NCBI RefSeq assembly: GCF_026212465.1 | Contig: NC_080055.1 | Location: 23,774,291 to 23,838,290 of the forward strand | Length of the DNA stretch: 64,000 nucleotides | DNA from: Amaranthus tricolor | Taxonomy: Eukaryota > Streptophyta > Magnoliopsida > Caryophyllales > Amaranthaceae | Reading direction: 5' to 3' | Shown here: in pieces, positions 37,966-52,054 of the stretch | How positions within the stretch are numbered: position 1 is the first letter of the stretch | Layout of the letters: every line of letters begins with the position of its first letter | Made by a program: the position numbers and the translations under genes | Notes under the pieces: model-generated | The model's database searches: none | Told to the model about the DNA's origin: nothing | What the model saw: the letters and a program-made list of their open reading frames with translations, nothing else

Positions 37966-39445
37966 GCCACTCCGGCTCTTCCATGGTTGCTAAAATACAA
38001 GCGTGTCTATCAGAAATAACGCATAAACCCATCCTCTGTGTGGCATACTTATGAATACAAGCCATGAACCAGAACCATGCACTTATATTCTCCTTCTCTA
38101 CCAAGGCAAAGGCCAATGGAAAGATTCCCTTATCACCATCTTAGGCAATGGCAGTCAATAAGGTATGACGATATTTACCATACAAGTGTGTGCCGTCAAT
38201 GGCGATAAGAGGTTTACAATAATTGAAGCCTTCGATGCAAGGTTTAAAGGCCCAAAAGACACGTTGGAAGGTCCTAATATTAGGTCTCACGTATACACCC
38301 GTGTCATTATCCTCCTTAAAATACCACTCAAGTGCTAACCCCGGGTTGGAAATTTGCAAAGCTTCTAAAAAGCGTGGAAGGAGTGAGAAAGAACCTTCCC
38401 AGGTCCCGTAAATGGACAACAACGCTTGTTTCTTTGCACACCACGCTCTGTTATAATTCACATCCACACCAAAACGATCTTTAACCATCTGCCGTACGAC
38501 AGATACCTTAATGGATGGGTCTTTAGCAACACAATTTCTAATAAAATTGTTAATGACAGAAGATGTCAGGTGAATGTATCCAGGCGAAACAATGTCACTA
38601 CCCAATACACAAGAACCATGCTTACCCTTATAGGTAACAATACGCCATGAAGATAAATAAGAATCAAACGTAGCCCTAAGTTTCCACGTACAACCCCGCT
38701 TGCACTTCAAGGTAAGGACAGTTTGGTTCGAGGTCTCCGTTCTGTACTCTACATTTCTACGAATATGATACACTCTGATAGCTTCCAACAACGATTCCTT
38801 GCTATAAAACATCATACTCTTCTCAAACTCTCCCTCTTCGGTGTATGTGGTATCACAAGCCCAAGTCCTCCATGAGTTGTCCTCCTCATACTCGTCTAAA
38901 GGTGGACAGAGGGCATAAGGTGTAGGAGGAATGATTGTAGGAATGTTGCCTAGGGTCATGTCATTTGCTAGCGTATCCTCATCGACATCCACATCGTCCT
39001 CAGAATGATCGTCAATGAGTTCATTACTCTCATTTCCATCATCCCAAGGTCCCATCTCAGCACTTTCTCCTAAGTTAACCATTGAATCAATTGGAACTTG
39101 ATTCGTAGGAGGTTGAGAAAAAACACAAGATGTGGATGAAACGGCGAGATGTTCAGTTTCCTGAGTTAATATAGGCATAGGGGTAGGAGTAGGATTAGAA
39201 GCAACTATATTCCCTAATGGTACTTCTTCTACGTATAACTCCAAAGATGGAATTTGGGTGGACTTTGAATGCTCCCACATCGCATCTATAGCCTCATCAT
39301 CCTCAACAGGAAAGGCAATCAAATCTCCACTCATGTCATATTTAAAGCTTATATTTACGGTATTTCTAGTAGGGTCCAATCCAATCTTAGAACATATAAA
39401 ACGTCTAAAGTGGTTCAAATCCATGTTCGAATTGCAAGCAAACAA
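37966..39445 (-). pseudogene. MuDR-type transposase, C-terminally truncated
   Basis: Mutator-family plant transposase. The first in-frame ATG is at 39424; the frame is open from upstream (FACNSNMDLNHF, as in family N-termini). In order: an N-terminal PB1-like/MuDR segment (DLIAFPVEDDEAIDAMW), an acidic linker, the MuDR DNA-binding region (CKRGCTWKLRATF..WRIVTYKGKHGSC), and the MULE catalytic domain with the first Asp in LIAIDGTHLYGKY. A stop at 38141-38143 replaces the usual Gln in TAIAQDG. Beyond it the frame continues with IFPLAFALVEKENISAWFWF and the second Asp in VISDRHACILATM, and ends after EEPEWQPPNA. The third catalytic acidic residue and the zinc knuckle are absent, because sequence switches there to the PMD gene. 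Confidence 0.9.
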
Positions 39446-40149
39446 CTTAAACCAACATAATGAACTTTGCCACTATTTTCTCAAATAGAACCATTCCAAA
39501 AACATACTATAGTCACTCGAAATGATGCCATTTTCTACATTAATACTAAGAAAATCAACATCAACATCAACATCAACTCATGCCCATACAAGTACATTAT
39601 ATTCATTTGATTATAATCTTTTTTGGTCTAAAATTATTCAAATCCATAATGTAATTAAGTTCATACATATATAATACACATAAAATCCAAATAATAAATC
39701 ACTTCATAAGTTCATATATAATATTTCCAATACCAACATCAACATCAACATTTCTAATAATATCATCAACATTGAATTCAACTAATTCAACAACATTACT
39801 TCACAATCCAACATAAAGCTATAAAAACAATTAAAAATTACCTTCAATATTTATGGATGATTAAGAATAGTCTTGATTTAACAACTAGAAACCTACATTT
39901 GAAAAAATAAACAAATTTGGTTAAAACCCTAAAAAACTACATATACACCAAAAAAACACAAAAACAATTTACCTTTGAGCAAGCTAGAGTATCCCACACT
40001 AATTTTGAAGTGCCAAATTGAAAGAGGAATGCAAGAATTGATGGAATGAATCAATGGTTTTAGAGGGAGAATGTCGAATGAAGTTAGGGTTTTGTAAAAT
40101 GGGTAAAATGCGTAAAACAGAAACTGACCTGGGTTTTTGTAGAGCAGGT
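39446..40149. other. MULE 5' subterminal region
   Basis: AT-rich stretch between the transposase start and the right terminal repeat. It has several ATCAACATCAACATC-type short repeats around 39550-39570 and 39730-39750. It is the likely promoter of the transposase, but no TATA box stands out clearly. Confidence 0.4.
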
Positions 40150-40366
40150 CTGTTCGCAGTTAGTAACTTCGAACAGCAAATAAGACAAACTAGCTGTTCG
40201 CAGTTATTAACTGCGAACAACTATTTTGTCTTATTTGTTGTTCGCAGTTAGTAACTGCGAACAGCTCCAAACCATAGGTTTGGGGTTTTCACGCTTACTT
40301 TTGAAAATAGTATGATTCTTAGCTTATTTGTTTAATTTTTTTTTGGCTTAAGTATTTCAAATTTTC
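40150..40366 (-). repeat. Right terminal inverted repeat of the MULE with three subterminal hairpins
   Basis: Inverted copy of the left end. Hairpins with CTGTTCGCAGTT-type arms lie at 40150-40176 (one mismatch), 40194-40220 and 40239-40263, spaced 43-45 bp with AATAAGACAAACT-type linkers. Next are CCAAACC-ATA-GGTTTGG and CACGCTTACTTTT, ending in TTTCAAATTTTC. It is followed by ACAAAAGA, the putative target duplication. Confidence 0.85.
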
Positions 40367-43303
40367 ACAAAAGATAGGGATAAAGTTAATTTTTCAGGAA
40401 GTTTTGTATGAGACCGACTCACCGTAAAACGGGCCCCATACAAGCAATTCAAAGTTAAACTTACACAATAGTTAACTAAATGAAAACTGTTTTTTCAGTA
40501 AATATTAAGAAATTTAAAAATATATCAGTCCATATTAAGCCGTCTCATAGGATAAGACGGTCTTAATAAAGAATTTTTCATAATTTTTTGTCAAAAATAC
40601 TAAAATAAGTAATAAGTAATTTAAAATTTTAACTAATATATAAAACAAATAAATTGAAACAAAGTTAAACATACAACATGAATTTTTTGTATGCTAACAC
40701 ATTGTTTTAGTATATAGACTTTTTATTTTGAGCTCATTTCAGTTCTAACTAAAAGACAATATCTCATAAAAGTAGTTAAACATTTATTTTGCGAAGGAAA
40801 AAACAAAATCCAATCCACATAGATGCTCATCTCATCGTCCAATGTCGATGGGCCCACATATGTAAAACATTTGATGGGGGTGTTCATTAGCGGGTATCTT
40901 TTAAACGGCCCGTCCCGACCCAATTAATGTGGGTATCCGAATAAGTCTGGTCGGGACATCGGGTACCCAACTTTATGCTTCATATTCAAAAACTTTTTTC
41001 TCATTTTAATCTTTTTCAAACTGATTTGTACTGTTCACAAGTTAAATGAATGAAAATGTAAAGATTGAAACGGGCTTCTGGTTAGTGGTTACTGGTTTGC
41101 TATCAAATGAAGGCATCAAGCACTCAATTATAGTCTACCCCAAAGACAAACAAACAAAAGAACAATTATTATTGTCCATCAAAATAGAGTAATGCTACAC
41201 CCGAAATGTAACGTATCACGAAAACAAACAAGAAAGATTATACATTTCAATTTAACCTTCTGCAATTTAAATCTTGTCAACAAACAACTCTTAATTAATC
41301 AAATAACCCAGGGTATTTGTTTTTAGGTTCTAAAACCTGAAAAGTGACGAGGTACACACTACACAGCCTTTGAAAACACTAAAAGAGGGTGTTTTTTTTT
41401 TTTTTTTTTTCGGGTCACCAGGTACCCGCTTCAATTAAAATTTCGGCCCATGATTTGACCTGGTTAACAAGGGTCGGGTACCGTAGTTTACAAATTTTTT
41501 AGAAATTAACCCATCATTTATATTGCGGGTCGACGAGTCGAATCAAGCGGATCGAATTTTTTTTGAAGAACCCTAGTGTCTACCCACCATTAAAATCTAA
41601 CAGCATGAGTCCGGTAGTCAAGAAATGGTGACACCGGATTTGTGTTAGATTCTAAATTGGCATTTTTTTTTTCTTTCATAAAAAAAATATTTGGTGATTA
41701 GTTTTTTTAATTTTTTTGGTGGTTTTTAGTTTTGGACTTAAGAATTTTTTGTTTGTTAAAAATATTTAGTAAAAGATTTTTAACCTAATTGATTTAAGTT
41801 TGTTTTTGAGTCAAAATAAAAAAGATAGTCATAATAATTTGTTCATTCACTTTTGACTTTAGACTTTTAACCTACTTTTTCATTAATAAAGAGTCAATAA
41901 CTAACAAATTATAGTAAATTTTATCAAATATATCTTTAACAATTGGCCTAAACAAATAACTTAAGCAACTTTCGTATCGGTCGATATTTTGATTTGGTTA
42001 AAATAGCCACTAAATTAAGCCAACAACTTCAACTATAAGTTATTTAACAAACATATTCAAAATTTTCTCTATTTTTATTTTTATAGTCTTTATGCCCACA
42101 ACTTCCAAACCACAAATAGTAGTTTCCAGTTTTCTTTTGTTTTTTCCAAATAAACAATTGTTTCTAAAAATTCATTTAGCAAAGTAAGTGAAATCAATTT
42201 TGGTATATTCTTGTTAAAAATGTTTTATATGGACTTGATATGTGAACCAGTCATAAAAGGTATAAAAATAGTATGTTTTTTCACTTAATAAGTCCAAATA
42301 AATACAATTATAGAAATTTATCGGTATACTTAGCTTGATACAAATTAAAATATTATGAACTAAATTCATACGAGATTTTTAATAAATAAAACACTATACC
42401 AGATGATATGATACAAAAATTTATTATTTCTTTTTTTGTAAATTTTTACCAAACAAATGTCAACGACAACATCTATTTATTTTTTTTTATCACCCAAATG
42501 TTGACTACTCAAATTTCTTTTACCAACCCCAAAATGTATAAATATTGCATACAATGATACAAAGAAACTCAATAAAAAGGGAGGGAAATAGGCTACAAGC
42601 CTACACATTTACAACAATATTTTTCCATCGAACATGCCATCACCCTGAATGTATACAACCTAACATTTGTTAATTAACCAATAAGAACGCTATTATTTTC
42701 GATTGATCATTAGTAGCAAATATCATCTGCAAATACTCATAATACGAGTACACGTGGTAATAAGTAAATTTAATAATATATTCACTACAATCTAAAACCA
42801 AAGAAACATAAATCTTTAGCCCCATCAGATAAAGGAGATTATATTTTTCAATCAACTAAAGAATTGAAATAGGTACATCAATAGATCATAGTGTAATCTG
42901 TATACATATCTATCAGTAATATTATTGGTACAAGGCCATCTGATCATCTAAAACAAATGAGGCCTCTAAAGGGGAAGAATGTGTAATTCCCCTTTAAACA
43001 AGCCAACAAATTCAGGAGGACTGTAATATCATCTAACAATTTGGTACTCTTACTGCTAATTTGCCATTCACAGACATCTATTTCCGACACCGGAGTTTCT
43101 TCTATCCAAGCAATGTCTATCCTTTGCAACCATCGAAAATTCTGAGTAAAGACGAGGAAATTGTTGCAAAAGCATCACAACGATTAGCTGCTGGCATTTA
43201 TACTGACCTGAAGTTAAGACCTTGATGTCCGAAGAGATGATGTACGGATGTAAAGGTCTGTTCATTTGGAGTTATCTTAGTCATCGATTATAAACTAATT
43301 TCA
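40367..43303. other. Intergenic region downstream of the TBL gene
   Basis: No credible gene. 40385-40580 has TATGAGACCG near its left and AGACGGTCTTAATAA near its right, which can pair imperfectly and looks like a small degenerate MITE. 40870-40990 and 41390-41560 carry related GGGTACC/GGTCGGG blocks, probably fragments of one dispersed repeat. The stretch next to 43303 (about 42900-43303) presumably includes the TBL 3' untranslated region; the small open frames there have no recognisable product. Confidence 0.45.
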
Positions 43304-46300
43304 CTAAAATCTACCTAAAGCCGACAGCTGCGCAAAAAGGATTTCATTCCACGCATCAGGAATCCCCGGCAAACACCAATGCAAGCAATCTTGTCCGGTT
43401 GACTCTCGTGGTTTAACAGTGTACCTTGATATATGAGCTTCATCTCTAAGCTCGGAAAGAGATGTAATGTCCAATAACTTCACGTTTGTCCCTTTTACGG
43501 CCATGGCAGCCATTTGATCACCACTCCCCTCTTTGACAGCTTCTTTCCCCTTGGAAAGTGGATTGATATTGTCACAAGTCCCGCCAGTATTCCAATCTCC
43601 ATTGAAGAAATGTCGGGGAGACAAAGAACGGTAAAAAGCCCTCAATTTCGGATGAGTTGGGAGCTTAGAATCCATCCAATTTACTATTTGGTGGATTGTG
43701 AAATTCTTTGCCTCTACCACGTTCTTGTTCGGGTTGGGTACACCACCCACGTGCATTACCCAATGATTTCCATCGAACTTGCCCCTATTCCAGTGGTGCC
43801 CTGTGTTCAAAACTACAACATTGAATCTATCAAGGAAGTGTCTAAGGAAAGCTGGAGGTCGATCAAGATGCATCGCAATTTCAGAATTACGATTAGATGA
43901 GAGAGGCTGCAAGTCACAAAGACAAGCAGACCAGTAAAAAAGGATGGTTGTATTTGTGCGGGTGAAACGGTATGCCCATCCATCAGGACGTTTAGCACCA
44001 CGAGCTCTGACAAGACCATATTCCCGACCCACATCAATGACATCAAGCCTTTCTCTACCACCGGATGCCATGCACATCAAAGACTGGAACTGCTGTCTGC
44101 CAAGCGAATCCCCTATAAAAGCCAAAGTTTTATTCCGCATCCTGGAGTGCAGAGTTGAACAAATTCAGTACACCATAGTTTGAAGTCTTTGGGTTCAAGT
44201 AAATAACCAATCTCATGTACCAACTTTTTTTTTAACATATTGCCTAGAAAACTAGAAAAGATTTGAGACAACTAAACATCAATCTCTAATGGAGTCAAAA
44301 AAAGTCTTGCAATGCACATCTAGAAGTTGACCATACTTCATCAATTATCACTGGTTCCCTTTATACTGTCCCCAACCCAAAGAAAAGGAAATCACAATGT
44401 ATTAATCTTTTAGAGTCGAGAACTAAAGTGCATGGAAGGTTCAAAAAGATTGATACCTTCTCAAAAATTTCTTTCCGCCAAATTCTTCAATTTCACAATC
44501 TTTTGGTTGCCAACGGAACTTTTCATATGAAAAATCAGTACGGTCCATCAATCTACATGCCCACATCTCTGACAGCCATTGCAAGCAACGACCTCCCGAA
44601 TAAAAAGGCCGGTTATCATCCGCAATCCATTTCCCTTTAGAATAATCACAGTCTGGTGTATGAACACAAGAATAGGTAAGAAAAAAAATCAAAAAATATT
44701 GGATGTGAAATACAAACCAGAGGATACTAAAGCAAATTTATCCCACTATTCTCCTCCTGATAGCTTATTTTCTCATTGTACACTTCCCTTCACAGTACTT
44801 TAGAGAAATAAGATCAAATAAGGTGGGAGTTTAAAAGAACAAAGTTTTGCCTACGGGAATAAGGATCAAACTGTTAAGAATCTAACGAACAAATCAAACT
44901 CACGATCATAATTTAATTCAGGATATCTATCTATAATTTTGATTCTATTTTCTGGTTTTTAGCCAAAGCCATAATCAAATGAAGCCATAAGTAACACTTA
45001 CTATCCTTTGAATGGCCAAAAGAACATTTAGAATATGATCAAATGGACACAATGAAGATTATATTTGAAAGTGAGATACTGATATCACATTATGGCTTAT
45101 TGTGAAGACCTTGCTCAAGATGAATAGCAAATAGTAATGATCAAGAGTTTATATTCTATATTCTCTCAAAAAGAGTTCATATTCTTTGATCATGTCCAAG
45201 TATTACCGGGAAAAATTAAATAAGATGGGAGCAGAAATAAATTAAAAAAACATTATGTCATACTTTTCTTGTCTACTCGATATGAGCTTTCATTCAGAGA
45301 GACCGCTGGCACAAACGAAATCAAAACTTTATCCTCTAATAGTTTTCCGTCCTCTGCACAACAAAATGAATACAGATTAGATCCTTTGAAAGATAATATT
45401 GACATCAAACAAGATCAAATATCACTGCTTAAAGCAAAAAAAAAAAAGGGAAAAGATTGTCCTCCTAAAACAATAATAATACAAAAAAAAAGATTGTGAC
45501 TACCTTAAAACAAAAAAAGGGAAAAGATTGCAAGTCATTAGCTCTCTATTCAACACGGCGCTTATTGAATATCACAAATCATGCACCAAAACAAAGTCAC
45601 AAATGTTTGAAGCCAATAAACAGAGGAAGATAAAATATCTCCTTCTGAAAACAAAAGTTAAACACAACTTCTTTCGGACAAAAAGGTAACCGAAATATAA
45701 TTTAACAGAGCATGGAGTCTTGAAGAGTGGTGGATCTAGGAACACAAATTGTCATGTATAATAAAGTTTTAAAATAGAATCAGACCCTACCTAATACACA
45801 TTGGAACATAAACATCAACTTAAAGGTTATAGAATCACTCCCTATAATAAGAAATATCAAGTACGAGAAAAACAAAAAATGTAACTTATAGGTGCAAAAT
45901 TTAAAAATCAAATATAGCAAAAATTGACAAAATTAATTTAGATTTTCGGTTTCGAAGTTTGAAACCCAGACATCTTACGGCTTAGAGAACTAACTAACTA
46001 AGTTACCATCAATTTAACTTTTTAATTCAATGTAAAGGTATGTCATTCATGCTGGAGCAAAGAGGTCAATGCAATGACTTGTAATATTCCAATTCTAAAC
46101 TCTGATGTTATGGAAGCCGGAAAAAACATGTTATAGGTCCATAATGTGCCAACTGTCAGATGTCCACACCAAATTCAAGATTTATCAAAGGTTCTAAAGG
46201 TAGAAAAAAGCTCATGTAATATAAGTATGAGTTGTATCCTTCGAAATTATACAGTAAAATCTCCACTTAGATTTATTGTCTGTATGCTGCGCATAATTTT

Positions 46301-49088
46301 CCAACTGTTGAGCTGTATGAGATGAACAGTTGTGCGCAGTATAAGTTCATAACCTCTGTTTCAATAGACCGCAAAGAATTTTCCCAGTCAAATCTTGTCT
46401 AAACATTTTTTATCATGATTAAATTTCTAAAATTTATATGAAAAAAAAGAGAAGAAAAAGGAAAGAAAATCACAAAATGATAAAACAAAAAGCACATTAA
46501 ACTTTTAAGTTTTAGGTACTTCCATCTAGGTCACGGAAACTTCAACATAGTATGTCAAGGAAAGCTATTACTTTTAAATCAGATTCCAATTAAAAGGATG
46601 ATTAAGTTACTTTAACTCTTAACATAAGCCATTATACAACCATAAAAACAAAGACAACCACATTTCCTCCTAAGATGTACAAAATGATATTGGCTCATAC
46701 AACAATGTCAAAGCTTAAAATTCAAAACCTTGACACATAATATAATTTGAATTATAACTTTTTCAAAAGAACAATGAAGAACATGAAAATCATAGCTTTA
46801 CTGCCAAAACCATCTTAAAAAAGAGCACAAGAAATTTGAAATGTTCGCATGTGCAATGGACACTTATTTAGTATGTCCCTGATGTCAAAAAAATACCTTC
46901 ATTGCTTTTTTCGTTATAACCCTCCTCATGTTTATCTGATGTCTCATTGTTTGCTGAATCAGACAAGTTATTGGCATCCACCTGCTTTGAATTTGATGAA
47001 CTGTTCTTATCAAGGGATCCCGTGAATATATCTGAGCAATAAGGACAAATAAAATGAAATTAACCATAGACAATAACATGAAGGCACTTTCGTCTGAAAA
47101 CTAAAGATGTAGCTATAAAACCACCCCAACATTTCATAGAAACTAATAATTTTGAAATACTAAAAAGCCAAAGTACTATTCTGGTACAGATAACAATAAA
47201 AGTGCTTTTATTTTAGAAAATATCAAAAAAAAATTCCAGATTAGGAAGAATCCTAACTTTATGAACTACAAGATTGCGATGAAGTTAAAGAGCACAAAGG
47301 ATGCATAGGCATTATGAATAGTTTGTGATATTTAAGCAACACAAACATTGAAAAGCAACATCATTTACTATGTCTAATTTTCTATAGCTTAATGTAAGAG
47401 TGTATTATCCTAATATGATAGCTACATTGGAGCACAAGCATCTTAAGCATGCATTTGAAAAGTAGCCCTACACAGATTATGCAACCCAAGTTTAATGTAA
47501 AGTGCAACTGTCTATTTGGGACAAATTGACCCGACTTGGACTTGATCTAACAGTTACTCATAACAATAAATCAACCGAATTGAAATGTTATTTGAGAAAA
47601 TGACAAACCCCAAAAAAGACAACCCAATCCAAAACCTGATTGCCAAACCCGAATTGGTGCCTCACCCCCTATTGTCAAAGAACTTCAAGCCAAACACAAG
47701 TTTATATCTACACAACGTGCAGGGAAATAAAGGTCTGAGCTTTGAAGGTCTAAAAGCCACAAGAGATCGGTTTAGACAACAATTATTGAATCAAAATGAA
47801 TTTTTCAGCCGGTTACATCATAACGGATTTTGAGCTTACTGAACCAAAAAGCCTGTCACATAACCTGTGATTTAAAAATCATGGAGTAACAATCATTACA
47901 GGTTGTTATTCTAAAATAGCAGTCATTATTATCTTTTTTTTGAAGTGCATTAGGTTCTAAAAGGTCTATTATGATTTATGAGCTTTAATTAAAATATATG
48001 TTATTGAAAACTTGAATAACTATGATAATGGAATTTTTCCCAAGTTACCAATTCACATTATGATGTCCACAAAATAAATAGTAACACTGTGAAGTGTTGC
48101 ATCCACGACATCGCAACCATTTCCACAATCACGACGACATCCGTGACTTTAACTATGAGTCTTTCAATCAAGTTAGCATGTCAAGTTAATAATATATAAA
48201 TGATATTCATATTTGACAATGTTCCAACCAAATATTTTAAAAACATTTCATTCTAAATGTTCCAGATCAACTATGCACTCACATACCATGTAGAAAGGAC
48301 TTCATCATTCCTATTTCTATTCTCTACTTAAAAATGTGAAGTGTAGCACAATAAAAATGCAACCTGGTGATAAAAAAGATACTATGACGGACAAGTTCGG
48401 CAACAAGCAATGCAACATGAGTAGGTAAATGGTGCATTTGAAAAATCATAACTGTCTATTTAGACAAGCGGATGGTATTTGCAAATTTCAGCTTACAGTT
48501 AGTTATAAACATCCCTATAGAAATCGACCACCAAATGGAAAGCAATTGGACCCAACTACAATCACTTTACTACTACAGACAATACAATGAACAAACACAA
48601 TAGCAATTTGACAATGAAAGCAAATACACCAACGATGTTGTGAAGCAATCCAAAACGTGCTACTCTAGTAATAAATGCTCCAAGGGATTTCATCACACAC
48701 AAAGCAATGTTTATTAAACAGAAATAAGCCATCTTGGACAATATATTTAGGACTACTTATCTTGTTCAAAACGCTTGCTCTCAATGCACCAAGTAAAGTC
48801 AAATTTAAATGAAAAATCCACAAATTGTGTACAAGGTCACCACTCACGTCCACACACAGATTGATAGCTTCCACATACAAACAGAATCACGCAACATAAA
48901 GAACATGGAAAACTTTTGAAAATTAGCAGAAACAAACCTGAAGAAACTTTAAGGTATTGGCTCTGGGGAAAGATCGAACCAAGAGAAGGCGCTTTATCCC
49001 ATCCCCATAAAAGAAAGGAAGTACAAACCAATGTAATGAGGACGAAAGAGAGCTTTGTAACCTTCAGTCCCAAAACACTCCCCTTCAT
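43304..49088 (-). CDS. Trichome birefringence-like (TBL) protein, probable wall-polysaccharide O-acetyltransferase
   Basis: Golgi type II membrane protein of the TBL/PMR5 family, which transfers acetyl groups to xylan, mannan, pectin or xyloglucan. Four exons join in frame: 49088-48938, 47031-46897, 44652-44457 and 44141-43304 (stop TAG), giving 439 residues. Residues 13-30 are a signal anchor ([18 protein letters not shown]). 50-95 is a Ser/Asn/Asp-rich stem. 96-155 is the PMR5N cysteine region ([20 protein letters not shown], then [13 protein letters not shown] and DCEIEEF). The catalytic serine is in GDSLGRQQF (171-174), and the DxxH motif is DCLH at 412-415. Both catalytic motifs are intact. 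The stem exon is short and variable, as in the family. The closest group seems to be TBL14-16, by eye; the substrate cannot be told. Confidence 0.92.
47815..48160 (-). repeat. Dispersed repeat shared with the VIT/VWA gene, copy B
   Basis: Lies in the first intron of the TBL gene, between the signal-anchor exon and the stem exon. Its reverse complement aligns with 11138-11416 through GCGATGT, AGACCTTTT, AATGACT, TTAGAATAAC, TTTAAATCACA and AAGCTCAAAATCCGTTA blocks. Confidence 0.55.
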
Positions 49089-50630
49089 CCTCTCGTCTTG
49101 TCACCTCACCCTTGCCAATATGGAAATCGACTCACCAACTTATTTACATCACCCAGCTGAATACACCAACAAAAAAGTATTCCCAATTATAATCATACTT
49201 AAGTAAATCCATTCAAACTAGACCATATATAGAATGTGTCAAAGAAATCAACTGCAGCAAGTGTGTATAAAATAGAATACCCAGTTCATCAACATCAATT
49301 TTCATTCCAACTGTTGACTAATTCAAGTCAAAATTACTTATCAGCATAGCAGAATAACTTCCGAGTCTATAACTACAAATTAAAGTAATCACAAATTTGA
49401 CATTCATCATTTAAACTTCCCATTAAAACATATATATTCTTTATAAGGTAAACTTATTTATTGTAATTTTTTTGTCTCTTATCTATCTTAGCAATTTGGT
49501 CACGAAATACAATCGCCTGATTAGAAATAGGGTTTTAAAATACGAAATCCTAATGTTCCACTAACCACCAGCAAATTAACAAGAAAAGAACGGAAAACCA
49601 AAGAATAATGAATTGAATATTATAGCTATGTGCCTATGTACGATGATTCAAAAATGCGGATCTAACGATTCAAAAAATCATACAATACTATTCCAATTAA
49701 AACATTGCTAACGACAACGATCAATGATCGATTAACATTGAATTTGATTACTAAAATCAAAGTAAAAGTAGTAGAGATGGGGAAAGAAAGATACCTAGGT
49801 GCAAATTGCAAAGGATTGAGTGTATGATCACTCGATGGAAGTGGGCAGATAGAAAGAGAGGGAAAAAAGTGAAATACAGGTAATGATGTTAGGATTTTGG
49901 GGGAGCAAAGAAGAAATTCGGGTTTAAGAGAGAAAGACAGAGAACCGACTGTATGGTTTGTGAATTGTGAATTGTGAATTGTGATGTTGAGACTTCCATT
50001 AATTTTGCTTGAAAAAGGTGCAAAGATTCAATACTCATAACATAATTGTGTGTACATTGAAATAATTATTATCTTTTTTAATTGAAAGTCAAAATTAAAT
50101 ATCACTTAGGCATTTTCTTTTCTCAATTTATCTTGTAATCGAAAATATTTCAACACTTGAGAATTGAAAATCCAAAATCATGGTTTAGATTTTTCTTTCA
50201 TTCTTATTGGGCACGACTTTGATTCTGATCGACTATAATGATTAGTTCTCCTTGCACGTAGGATTTTACTCCTGAATTAAAAAAAACTTAAGACCGTTAG
50301 CTTTTGAGTTTTTTCTCTTTAATTTTATGTTCTACTTAAACACTGATCTATCTTTGTCCCTCTAGTTTTGCTATATTTTCCTTTTGTATTGTTGTCTAAT
50401 GAGTTTTGCTTCCTTTTTGGGTTGTAACTCAAGCTTTTTTTTAATTTTTAATATAAATTTGACTTTTTATCTCATCTGTCCATTTCTCACTTTCCTACAA
50501 AATATTTATTTTTTTTTATATTGCCTTAGGTTGTTCATAAATTATACTTGTAAAAAGTAATGAAAGTGGGAGAGTAATGTAAAAGTTGTTCAAAATTGAA
50601 TATCAAACATTAGTATCAAATAGTAACACA
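49089..50630. other. 5' leader, leader intron and promoter region of the TBL gene
   Basis: Minus-strand leader of the TBL gene. A CACCTAG|GTATCT donor near 49792 suggests a non-coding first exon at about 49793-49990 and a leader intron ending just before the ATG at 49088; this is inferred from splice signals only. A triplet of TTGTGAATTG-type units lies at 49962-49984. 50000-50630 is AT-rich without recognised content. Confidence 0.4.
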
Positions 50631-50889
50631 TACTTACTCTGTTTTTTTAGTTGCACCCAAGGACAATTTGACACTATTTGTTAATGTCACTTAATTTACA
50701 TATTGTTGTTAATTTATAGGTTAAAGCATAGTCATATGGGATTTTGTTAGAATCGTCTCAATGTGCATTTTATTGATTTTCAATTTCTATAGCTTTTCAA
50801 TGTGTATAATTAGAGATATTAACGATTGAATTAGTAGATTGAGGCGTGTGAAACTCTCCTTGGGTGCAAGTAAAAAAACAGAGGAAGTA
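50631..50889. mobile_element. Stowaway-like MITE with long terminal inverted repeats
   Basis: TA at both edges (50631-50632, 50888-50889). The terminal inverted repeats are about 30 bp and nearly perfect: CTGTTTTTTTAGTTGCACCC on the left against the complement of GGGTGCAAGTAAAAAAACAG on the right. 259 bp, no coding capacity. The ends and TA duplication place it in the Stowaway/mariner class. Confidence 0.85.
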
Positions 50890-52054
50890 TCAAATTAAAA
50901 AATGTGACTTTGGTTTCAGTTTGAAATCATCAATATTTATATCATAATACCATACTATAAATAAAAAATCATACGTTACTAAATGACAAATGATAATCTT
51001 ATAGGGCTTTAACACATGTAGCAATATTATTGATTCTCCAAATCCTACGTGACAATCTAATGTAAAAGCTACTGAGACTAGTTTAACGAAATGGGAAACC
51101 CGAATGGATAACCTTAAACGAAAAGAGACGTGTTCGGTTTAGTAATAGATATGATACGGTAAGAAGACGCTATATATGTAATAAAATGTGTTATAGACAA
51201 ATTTTGGTTTATGAAGAGTAGAAAACAATAATCAAAGATTACTCACTTAAGATTATCAAAGAGAAATGGATATCCAAGTAAAGAACTATCACTTAAACTT
51301 GCTAAGCTGAAAATTGAAATATTAACTCAAGAAACACCCACTCAAATTAAGATTACAAATTAACATTACTTGCTCATTACCTTGGATGCTTCTTCTTTGA
51401 ACATTTGTTTCAGAGTTTTGGATTTTTTTTTTCAACTTCTATGTGAACAAGTAATAATCAAGATAGTTATGGCTTGCAACAACCATAATGTCGAAATAAA
51501 CACCCTAAACAACCATGAAAGTCTTGCAACAACTATATTGTTGAAATAATGAGTAAATGGCCGTATTTGATCGACTTTCCTAACTTAAAACGGGAAGATA
51601 ATTAGGAAAAAAAAATAATTCATCAACCTAATCCCTTTGAAAAAATAAAGAAGAACATTTGGAAATATTCCCTTCAATTAATTTTTCAATCAATTAAAGT
51701 TATGCCCTCAATTAACTCCTTCAATGTAGGAGAAGTTCCTTACAAAAATAAGCAAATTGAAAAATATGTGCTTTTTAAATAAAATACCATAATTTCTTAT
51801 GAGTATTGAAAGAATCAATGCACCAACTCTTAAGTATGAGTTATACAAGTAATTCCAAGGGACTTATAAAAAGCCATGCAATTGGAATGGACTAGGTAAG
51901 TATCTTGATCAATGACTTCTATTAAGATTTTTTTTGTTGACTAAGACTTTGACCATAATTTTGACTATATTCACTTTGACTTTGAGTAATCCACATGAAA
52001 ATGAACTCAAAATGAACCATTTTTAGTTTTTCTCATAGAACCAAAGTATAAAAG
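50890..52054. other. Intergenic region without recognised features
   Basis: AT-rich, no coding frame of note. Two related CTTGCAACAAC..AT.TTGAAATAA blocks (about 51472-51500 and 51523-51550) are a short tandem-like repetition. Confidence 0.4.

Noticed and set aside
43068..43265. Small open frame just downstream of the TBL stop
   Set aside because: Lies in the probable 3' untranslated region, has no similarity that I recognise and no splice link to the gene.
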